Assembly (NCBI GenBank): GCA_946221495.1
Contig: CAMIFA010000093.1
Location: 1-19,381, forward strand
From: an uncultured cyanobacterium
GTDB lineage: Bacteria; Cyanobacteriota; Cyanobacteriia; Cyanobacteriales; Chroococcidiopsidaceae
Length of the DNA: 19,381 nucleotides
Direction: 5' to 3'
Part shown: piece after piece, positions 1 to 5,488 of the stretch
How positions within the stretch are numbered: position 1 is the stretch's first letter
How the letters are laid out: every line of letters begins with the position of its first letter
The notes under the pieces: generated by a model
Told to the model about the DNA's origin: nothing
The model's input: only the letters and a program-made list of their open reading frames with translations
Databases searched by the model: none
Position numbers and translations under genes: made by a program

Positions 1-55
1 ACGTCTGGATCTAAAAGAGAGGGGCGGGAGATAATACTCCCCCTCGACTCTACCC

Positions 56-473
56 GTGAATGAGTTTGGTCAAATCTTAAATGTGACTATCACTCCTGGT
101 AACGTTGATGACCGTCAACCAGTGCCTGATTTACTCAGTGGTCTGTTTGGTAAAATCTTTGCTGATAGAGGTTATGTCTCCCAAAAACTAGCTGCTGAAC
201 TTTTAGCAGATTTTGGGATTCAGTTTGTTGCTAAACCTCGTCGCAATATGAAGAACAAGCTGATGCGTCTTCATGACAAGCTTTTAGCACGGTATAGCTC
301 CATTATTGAGACGATTAACGACCAACTCAAAAACATTTCTCAGAATTGTTCACTCTCGGCATCGCAGCCCAGTCAATTTTTGCGTTAATGTTCTGTGCGG
401 TTTGATCGCTTATTGTCATCAACCTAAGAAACCTAGCCTTCAACTTGAGTGGCTTTTACCTTCTTTTCTTTAA
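56..473 (+). pseudogene. IS982-family transposase, C-terminal fragment, frameshifted
   Basis: This is the C-terminal part of an IS982-family DDE transposase. Visible family stretches are NEFGQILNVTITPGNVDDR, a FADRGYVSQKLA block holding one acidic catalytic residue, KPRRNMKN, and IIETINDQLKNISQ, which holds the catalytic Glu. The frame opens at a GTG that is an internal Val codon. Upstream the frame hits a stop at 32-34, so the N-terminal half is missing. Near 338-343 the frame shifts by one base: the first frame ends at 388, while the second continues with HSRHRSPVNF, CGLIAYCHQPKKPSL and a terminal LEWLLPSFL, stopping at 471-473. The product cannot be active. Its 3' end lies against a truncated IS5-type transposase, which suggests this element landed in that one. 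Confidence 0.8.
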
Positions 474-489
474 CCCGAACTCAGGTTAC
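474..489 (+). repeat. Putative IS982 terminal end / IS junction
   Basis: The 16 bases right after the IS982 stop (acccgaactcaggtta) sit where the terminal inverted repeat of such an element should be. On the other side the minus-strand IS5-type transposase frame (ARRRVMV) breaks off abruptly. I infer that this is the IS982 outer end inserted in the IS5-type gene. The matching left end is not in the window, so the repeat cannot be verified. Confidence 0.4.
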
Positions 490-1180
490 CATTACTCGCC
501 GACGAGCGAGAAATTGATTTTGTTGCTGTTGTTCAAGTGTTAACTTGCCATTACGAGGCTTTTTGTGAGGAATATAGCTATGACTATGGTAACGAGTAAT
601 TCCCTGATAGCCCTTGTCCGCTAAAATCTCGCTCTTTGGGTGCTAACTTAAGTCTACTGCTTTTAAATATCCGAAAATCATGTTGTCTTCCTTTGCCAAA
701 CTCGGTACATATTATTGATTTATCAGCGTGATTAATTATTAGCTGAAGTTTGAGTGTATGGCATTTTTGTTTGCCGCTATAGTAGCGCTTTTGTTTTTTT
801 TAGGTCGCTCAATTGCCATTTCGGTAACATCGACAACAATCACTTCAATTTCTGTGTGAGCTTGTTGCAGTTGGCGTTGACCTGGTAAGTGGAATTCTTC
901 AGCGCGGCTCAAAATGTCTTCAATTCTCTTTACTGTTCGATGTGCCGTGGCTTCATGGATTCCCCAATCTTGGGCGATATGAAAGTATGTCCTGTATTCT
1001 CGCCAATATTGTAAAGTTAGCAAAATTTGGTCGGGAATCGATAGCTTCGCATGGCTGCCACGGCTTCCTTCCTTGGCGAGCGCGGACTACTTCTACCATT
1101 TTCCAGAACGTTTCAATCTGAACACCGTATCGTCGTTTAAATTCGTTGGGCGCAAGTTTCATTACTTCTATATAAGACAT
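488..1180 (-). pseudogene. IS5-family (DDE_Tnp_4/HTH_Tnp_4-like) transposase, frameshifted and truncated
   Basis: This is a transposase read leftward from an ATG at 1178-1180. The N-terminal helix-turn-helix part begins with MSYIEVMKLAPNEFKRRYG and is followed, in another frame, by ILLTLQYWREYRTYFHIA and GIHEATAHRTVKRIEDIL. The catalytic part then reads VIVVDVTEMAIERPKK, YYSGKQKCHTLKLQ, HADKSIICTEFGKGRQHDF, ILADKGYQGI and IPHKKPRNGKL, and ends in ARRRVMV. Frame changes occur near 1030-1080, 780 and 620-650. The frame is lost at about 488 against the IS982 end, so the last part with the final catalytic Glu is missing. The gene is dead. The family assignment is by motif recall, not by search. 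Confidence 0.75.
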
Positions 1181-1357
1181 TTATGCAATCTTAAATTTCA
1201 ACTTCCCCTCTTTTACTTAAACTACTTTTCTTATTTCCGCAAGAGGTCTATTGAGCAATTAAGCGCAATAACGACCATTCAGAGAGGATTTTAAATAATT
1301 GAGAATATTTTGCAATAGCTCAAATGCTTTTGGATCAAAAATTATAGTTTGGACTCT

Positions 1358-1397
1358 TTGCGACAAATGATTTTGGCTCTAAAACCATTTGTCGCAA
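1358..1397. terminator. Strong perfect hairpin, possible bidirectional terminator
   Basis: Two 12-base arms, TTGCGACAAATG at 1358-1369 and CATTTGTCGCAA at 1386-1397, are perfect inverted repeats. After one mismatch, four more T-A pairs close a six-base loop. It begins about 20 bases past the stop of the leftward coding fragment at 1418-1480. T-rich runs lie on both sides (1411-1416 on plus, 1331-1350 read on minus) but not directly at the stem. A terminator is likeliest; a mobile-element end is the alternative. Confidence 0.5.
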
Positions 1398-1417
1398 CTT
1401 CGTTAAACAGTTTTTTA

Positions 1418-1480
1418 TCAGTCTTGGCTCTCTTTTTGAGCAAGCATCTCCTTCAATTCATCTACTTGGGCACTCAAGGC
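1418..1480 (-). pseudogene. C-terminal scrap of an unidentified gene cut by the IS6 element
   Basis: Reading leftward from the IS6 boundary at 1480, an open frame gives TALSAQVDELKEMLAQKESQD and then a TGA at 1418-1420. The heptad-like pattern (LSAQVDELKEML) suggests a short C-terminal coiled coil. The frame begins exactly at the inferred IS6 end and is followed by a strong hairpin, as expected for the tail of an interrupted gene. The front part is not recognisable beyond the other IS6 end, and no family could be named. Confidence 0.35.
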
Positions 1481-2310
1481 GGTTGTGTCGCAAATACTTT
1501 TTAGTGACAAACGAAGTATCTCATTCGCATTCCGTTAAGCGCTAATTCCAAAGAGTTCTTCAATAAATTTTACTTGAGACACACTGTCCCCTTTACTGGT
1601 TCCCTTCACTTGTCCTTTGCGAATCATACTCATTGCTTAAATCCCACTCAAGGTTCGTCTCGCTGTGTGGAATGAGCCGAATCCGATCATTGGTTTGGTC
1701 AATCGCTTGATGTTGCGGTGATCCTGCTCAATGATGTTATTCATGTATTTACTTTGCCGTAATTCCGTCTCTGCTGCCAGTGTTTCATCTGCTTTCAACG
1801 CTTCGACTGCCACTGGATAGGCAGCATTTTTATCGACGGTGATAACCCGTGGAGTTTGAGTATGAGTCGCCTTCAGCACTTTGCGGAAAAACCAGACGGC
1901 GGCTTTGCCATCTCGCTTTGCACTCAGCATGAAGTTCAACGTATTCCCCTCCGAATCCACCGCTCGGTACAGGTATTTCCACTCCCCTTTCACTTCGATG
2001 TACGTCTCATCTACTCGCCATGAATCATTCGTTTGCTGCAAGTGGGGACGGATGCGTTTGTTCAACTCTGGCGCATAGTCCTGCACCCATCGGTAAATCG
2101 TCGTATGATCTACCTCAACTCCGCGCTCTGCCATCAGCTCCTCTAAGTTCCGGTAGCTCAACGCATAGCGACAATACCACCGCACGTTCAGCAAGATAAT
2201 GTCGGATTGGAAATGCCGCCACTTGAAGGGAGCTGTTGGGTTGATCACGATCGCTGAACCAATTTCTCTCTCAAAAACTCGTTTAGCTTATCACTTTTTG
2301 CAACGGAACC
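1481..2310 (-). mobile_element. IS6-family insertion sequence, complete ends, 830 bp
   Basis: The element is bounded by imperfect inverted repeats: GGTTGTGTCGCAAA at 1481-1494, and GGTTCCGTTGCAAA read on the minus strand from 2310. These differ at three of fourteen positions. The GGTT...GCAAA ends and the 830-bp length fit IS6 elements of the cyanobacterial type. It carries one leftward transposase (1535-2248). The eight bases outside each end (ctcaaggc and ctctattc) do not match, so no target duplication is seen. The insertion is therefore old, or recombination has changed one flank. Confidence 0.8.
1535..2248 (-). pseudogene. IS6-family DDE transposase with a premature stop
   Basis: This would catalyse replicative transposition of the surrounding element. 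The first 203 codons are a clean IS6 transposase: FKWRHFQSDIILLNVRWYCR at the start, a YRNLEELMAERGVEVDHTT helix-turn-helix region, then the three catalytic acids in VDETYIEVKGEW, TVDKNAAYP and IIEQDHRNIKR. After TARRTLSGI the frame meets a TAA at 1637-1639, where family members usually have Glu (GAA). Beyond it the same frame continues with AMSMIRKGQVKGTSKGD and VKFIEELFGISA to a natural stop at 1535-1537. A single G-to-T change therefore removes the last 34 residues. All catalytic residues precede the stop, so residual activity is possible but unproven. Confidence 0.85.
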
Positions 2311-2406
2311 CTCTATTCTGTAACTCCGAGGATAGATGTCTTTTCAGAAGGCTTCCATCGCATAGTTCGTCAGTTAGAAGAAGTTTGAATAGAACAGACC
2401 AAATTC

Positions 2407-2529
2407 GTAATTGAGCAATTTTTTAGTTCTCTCAAGAATCGTGTTCACACTCAACCCTACTATAATCAACTGCGGGATAAAGCAGGCAGCGATGCTTGCA
2501 TTGAGATTGACCAGGCATTAGAGCACTGA
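2407..2529 (+). pseudogene. Unidentified coding-like remnant between two IS elements
   Basis: Between the IS6 right end and the IS4 left end one plus-strand frame stays open and reads like a protein: EQFFSSLKNRVHTQPYYNQL, then KAGSDACIEIDQALEH and a TGA at 2527-2529. The same frame upstream (IDVFSEGFHRIVRQLEEV) is split from it by one TGA at 2389-2391. There is no start codon context and I recognise no family. It is probably the decayed end of a gene cut by one of the elements. Confidence 0.25.
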
Positions 2530-2590
2530 CGGGGTGATAGAAAGGCTAAAAATTAAGCTGAACAATGATTTTAAGTTTTGGTAACAAAAA

Positions 2591-2624
2591 AGATAGGCTG
2601 ACTATTGAGAACGTCTGCCTATCT
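2591..2624 (+). promoter_or_regulatory. Hairpin in the transposase leader
   Basis: AGATAGGCTGAC (2591-2602) and GTCTGCCTATCT (2613-2624) form a 12-bp stem with one mismatch and a 10-base loop. It ends six bases before the first transposase ATG at 2631. Hairpins in this position in insertion sequences can hide the ribosome site when transcription enters from outside. That role is inferred from position only. Confidence 0.4.
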
Positions 2625-2630
2625 AATAAA

Positions 2631-3830
2631 ATGCTGCCACGATTGTATCAAACTCATCTGCGCTCCTCACTGAGCTTAAATCAATACGTCCTGCTTAACC
2701 TTTTAATTGAACTACTACAATCACGCTCGTCAAGTACGGATAGAAAGACTTGCTGCTAACCTATCGCTACCAATTCAATTTGAAAGCCGTCGTCGGCAAT
2801 TACAAAGATTTTTAATCTCGCCAAAGCTGACAATTGAATCAATTTGGTTCGCAATGATCAACTACTTACTGAGCAGCTATTTTTCAACTAGCGAAGACTT
2901 AATTATTGTAGTTGATCGGACACAATGGCGAGAAGTAAATCTATTAATGGTGAGTATTATTTGGCATCAAAGAGCCATCCCACTTTTCTGGCAATTTCTC
3001 CCTCATAAGGGAAATAGTAATTTAGCCCAGCAACAAGCTCTAATCCAAACAATACTACCTTTACTTAAGGGCTATAAAGTTAGTTACTGTTTTAGGCGAC
3101 CGTGAATTTTGCTCTATCGCGCGCTTCTCAGTGGTTATCTAACCAAGGACTCTCCTTGTGTCTGCGCTTGAGACGTAGTGAATACATCCGTTCTGAAAAC
3201 AAGTTCAGTCAACAGCTACAACAACTTGGCTTAAAACCGGGAATGTCAATGTTTTTTGGCTCAGTCAATGGAACTCGCGCAGCAAGGATTTACTCAGTTT
3301 AATGTAGCGTGTAAGTGGCAAAGAAATTATCGTCAAAACCGTTCGCCAGAGGGCTGGTTTCTCTTAACTAATCTAACAACCCTTCGGGCTGCTACAGCGG
3401 CTTATCACTACTCGTAGCGGGATTGAATCTATGTTCCGTGACTGTAAAAGTGGTGGTTATAATCTTGAAGGATGCCATGCTTGTCAACCTCGCTTATCTA
3501 CTGTTATTTTACTGATTGCTATTGCCTATACCAGTGCAGTTATTCAAGGCATAAATATTAAATTATCAGGGGTTGAGCATTATATTTGCCGTCCTAAAGA
3601 AGTTCGGAGAATTCAACGTCTGCGCGGTGTCAAAGGCATTCTGGATTTAAAATCCAGAATTGCCACCGCGTCATAGTAACTTTTGGATAGGTTTATATGG
3701 TGAATCTTGGCTAAATAATCTTTTATTGTCTATCGACTGCGTAGGTCAATGGATGCGCCTTAATCGCAATAAGCGCCTCTATTATCAGCGAGGCTTACAA
3801 GCCATCGACCTTATACAGCCTCGCCTTTAG
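2631..3830 (+). pseudogene. IS4-family transposase, multiple frameshifts
   Basis: The transposase can be followed in pieces. MLPRLYQTHLRSSLSLNQY and LNLLIELLQ open the frame at 2631. After a shift near 2725 it continues as VRIERLAANLSLPIQFESRR, FLISPKLTIESIWFAMINY and the first catalytic segment IIVVDRTQWREVNLL. The second segment, VLGDREFC near 3090-3110, lies in another frame, then QGLSLCLRLRRSEYIR follows in a third. The last catalytic segment is SGIESMFRDCKSGGYNLEG (about 3418-3474), which fits the IS4 Y-R-E pattern. The tail RHSNFWIGLYGESWLNN and MRLNRNKRLYYQRGLQAID ends at a TAG, 3828-3830. A palindromic insert at 3621-3671 disturbs the frame near the end. The gene is not functional. 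Confidence 0.8.
3621..3671. repeat. Palindromic repeat inserted in the IS4 transposase
   Basis: Outer arms CGCGGTG (3623-3629) and CACCGCG (3664-3670) enclose a second palindrome, ATTCTGGAT/ATCCAGAAT with a five-base centre at 3638-3660. The related IS4 remnant at 15256-15480 lacks it: the flanking words ATTCAACGT and ATAGTAACTTTTGG are separated there by only a few bases. It therefore looks like a small mobile palindromic element, not part of the transposase. Confidence 0.65.
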
Positions 3831-3849
3831 CCTCTCTGTCACCCCATCA

Positions 3850-4436
3850 GTTCAACTGCTCAATTTCTGCACTTGCTGTTTGTCTTCTCAACCAGTTACT
3901 GATGCTTCTATCTTGCAGGAGCGACGGCGGCAAGTTACGGCAGTTCTTGCTGAGTATGAGCAAGCTTTGCTCAAGTGCGGTACTAAAATTAGCAGACGCG
4001 AGTTTGAAGAGGCGATCACTACTAAGCACCAACAACTTGCACATATCGACTTGGTTCTAGGGGAACTTCAACATCAAACTATCTCTAGTCAATCGTTTAA
4101 TGTTGAACATCCCCTAGAACTGAAGTTGGAACAGACAAGCAGAGCTAGCGGCTGGCTGAAACCATACACTAAAACTAAACTCCTCAAGAGTGGAATCACC
4201 GCTACCTATCCACTAGTTGAAGGTAAGCGTGACCTAGATAACCCGCATCACTGGTACTGGGCTTATCGCTATGAAAAAAAGACCAGAGTGCTAAGTCTGA
4301 TAATGGCTATGTTACCCGCGCTGTTTCTCTGCCTAGATATCAGGTAGCAGCAGTCCAAGGGGCGATTTCCTCTGATTGGTCTGTGCAGAGGATTTTCAAG
4401 CTGATTAAAGGTAAAACAGATGACCCGACAACTTAA
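3850..4436 (+). pseudogene. Hypothetical protein gene, 5' end lost at the IS4 end, one-base frameshift in an A7 run
   Basis: The frame runs out of the IS4 right end with no normal start; the first possible start is a TTG at 3880. The N-terminal half is charged and helical (ILQERRRQVTAVLAEYEQAL, FEEAITTKHQQLAHIDLVLG). A compact C-terminal domain follows, beginning SGWLKPYTKTKLLKSGITAT and containing DNPHHWYWAYRYE. That type occurs in uncharacterised cyanobacterial proteins, as far as I recall. The frame breaks at a run of seven A (4274-4280). Adding one A restores KKDQSAKSDNGYVTRAVSLP, VAAVQGAIS and IFKLIKGKTDDPTT, ending at 4434-4436. Function is unknown. It is a true pseudogene, a site of slippage, or an assembly error on top of a real 5' truncation. 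Confidence 0.6.
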
Positions 4437-4655
4437 TCAAATGTAGTAACTGAGCATAGCGGCTATTGATTTATGCTGGATGCTGGTACTTTCTGCATGG
4501 GCGCTTTGGTATGAATTTCGGTAATTTTAAAGCTGTCCTAATCTTATGTAACAAGTTTTGACTAGAAGCATTCCCAAGCGTTAGATAAGATGTGATCACT
4601 TCCATGTGTATGGAGTAGCCGAAAGAGATATTTTAGAACAAATCAAATTTGTCGC
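4437..4655. other. Intergenic stretch without a clear gene
   Basis: No complete gene is visible. A short plus-strand frame ending at 4526 reads LCWMLVLSAWALWYEFR, like the tail of a membrane protein. Another ending near 4680 reads HFHVYGVAERDILEQIKF. Both lack starts and look like scraps. Two copies of the palindromic octamer CAAATTTG (4644-4651 and 4657-4664) stand 13 bases apart. Confidence 0.3.
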
Positions 4656-4871
4656 TCAAATTTGCGGGGTAGCTGAATAAATCAAACTCAAGAGCAGGGA
4701 TTTTCTGTCTTCAACAATTTTTTGCAACACAACCATCTGGGTAGGCAAGCAAGCACCGGAGGACAAACGACTAAGGGAATCATTGACTGCTTTATCTTTG
4801 ATCTGCGAGCACACTAGCCCATCTGTCAGCAATTTAACACTGTGATCACCCCCGTGACAGGCAGCACGCAT
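4656..4871 (-). CDS. Small hypothetical protein downstream of the ArsR gene
   Basis: This is a 71-codon frame starting at an ATG 28 bases past the arsR stop, on the same strand. It has a good ribosome site (AAGGAAG, six bases before the ATG), the main reason to list it. The product starts MRAACHGGDHSVKLL, with two more Cys in the first half and a hydrophobic end (LLLSLIYSATPQI). The early Cys-His-Asp-His cluster could bind metal, but nothing else supports that. I recognise no family. The last part of the frame overlaps an IS6-like terminal sequence at 4717-4734, so it may be a chance or composite frame. Confidence 0.35.
   Translation of the reverse strand: MRAACHGGDHSVKLLTDGLVCSQIKDKAVNDSLSRLSSGACLPTQMVVLQKIVEDRKSLLLSLIYSATPQI
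4717..4734 (-). repeat. Solo IS6-like terminal repeat
   Basis: Read on the minus strand from 4734, ggttgtgttgcaaaaaat resembles both ends of the IS6 element at 1481-2310 (GGTTGTGTCGCAAA and GGTTCCGTTGCAAA). No transposase is attached. It may be a leftover end of a second copy or a pseudo-site. Confidence 0.4.
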
Positions 4872-4899
4872 TCGACACTTCCTTCTACAGATAAAAACC

Positions 4900-5271
4900 T
4901 TAATGGTTTATGTATTTGCTAGGTTTAGCCTCTGTTGGCAGGTCATAGTGAGTGCATTCGTAGACACCTTTCGCCACGTCTGCTAACAGTTCATCCGCCA
5001 GGTCTAGAAACTTGGCTACTCGTGCATCAGCTAGTCGATAGTATACGTAACGTCCTTGCTGAGAGCGGACAACCAAATCGCAACAGCGCAGACACCCAAG
5101 ATGGTTAGAAACATTAGATTGGGTTAGTCCTGTAGCTTCAACAATATCGTTAACAGTTAATGGACCAACACGCAATGCGATAAGGATGGATAGACGCGAG
5201 GAGTCAGAAAAGCCGCGAAAGAGCTTGGCTTTCAAGTCAACTTTATTAGCTTGAGCAATCATTAGCATCAC
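4900..5271 (-). CDS. ArsR/SmtB-family metal-sensing repressor, CmtR-like
   Basis: A 123-residue winged-helix repressor expected to bind DNA when metal-free and release it on binding Cd/Pb or Zn. The fold is clear: FRGFSDSSRLSILIAL, LTVNDIVEATGLTQSNVSNH as the helix-turn-helix, and a wing at QGRYVYYRLAD. Cys60, Cys64 and Cys106 (CLRCC and YECTH) match in order and spacing the Cd/Pb site of mycobacterial CmtR (two Cys four apart in the recognition helix, a third about 41 later). The ELCVCDL-type alpha-3 site of CadC and the alpha-5 site of SmtB are not obvious. The gene diverges from a P1B ATPase, as such regulators usually do, with inverted repeats between them. The start may be Met1 or Met4; neither has a strong ribosome site. 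Sensor type is inferred from cysteine spacing. Confidence 0.88.
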   Translation of the reverse strand: MMLMIAQANKVDLKAKLFRGFSDSSRLSILIALRVGPLTVNDIVEATGLTQSNVSNHLGCLRCCDLVVRSQQGRYVYYRLADARVAKFLDLADELLADVAKGVYECTHYDLPTEAKPSKYINH

Positions 5272-5293
5272 TTAAGTTCTAAAATATCAGCTT

Positions 5294-5333
5294 ATCAGCA
5301 ACTAATAATATTTTGCTGATTTGATCAAAGCAA
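5294..5333 (-). promoter_or_regulatory. Predicted arsR promoter overlapped by an inverted-repeat operator
   Basis: On the minus strand TTGCTT (5333-5328) and TATTAT (5310-5305) form a -35/-10 pair with a 17-base spacer. ATCAGCAA (5294-5301) and TTGCTGAT (5313-5320) are perfect 8-base arms spanning the -10 box, and a further ATCAGC lies at 5286-5291. A repressor bound here would block its own gene, the usual ArsR arrangement. Prediction from sequence only. Confidence 0.55.
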
Positions 5334-5356
5334 CTCTTTCTAATGATAGACTAACA

Positions 5357-5382
5357 TATCAGTGAATGATAATATGCTGATA
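5357..5382 (+). promoter_or_regulatory. Second inverted repeat, candidate ATPase operator
   Basis: TATCAG (5357-5362) and CTGATA (5377-5382) repeat the half-site seen in the arsR promoter, with a 14-base gap. It sits about 62 bp centre to centre from the first operator, near six helical turns. The plus-strand TTGATC at 5321-5326, 17 bases ahead of TGATAG, is a weak promoter candidate just upstream. This would let one repressor control both genes. Confidence 0.4.
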
Positions 5383-5488
5383 ATTAGGTTTAGAAGCTAC
5401 TCTACTTTGGCGTACCTAGCTAGGAATAAGGGATTGAACGGTTGGGAAACCTTTCCATAATTAAAATCTTTAGCGTGAATCACCTAAA

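Larger units (their letters stand above)
2526..3850 (+). mobile_element. IS4-family element with both terminal repeats, decayed
   Basis: The left end ctgacggggtgatagaaagg (2526-2545) and the right end, read on the minus strand from 3850, ctgatggggtgacagagagg, match at 17 of 20 positions. Both continue into gctaaa and a degenerate aggctg. The 1325-bp interior holds one rightward transposase with several frame breaks. No target duplication is apparent (left flank attagagca, right flank ttcaactgc). A second, more decayed copy of the right end lies inverted at 15256. Confidence 0.75.

Noticed and set aside
1358..1397. CRISPR-like or tracr-like repeat, because of the GTTTTAGAGC word on the minus strand.
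   Set aside because: Single copy, no spacer array, no cas genes in the window.
5415..5424. CCTAGCTAGG perfect palindrome upstream of the ATPase.
   Set aside because: Too short and unique here; does not match the ATCAG/CTGAT half-sites, so no role can be argued.
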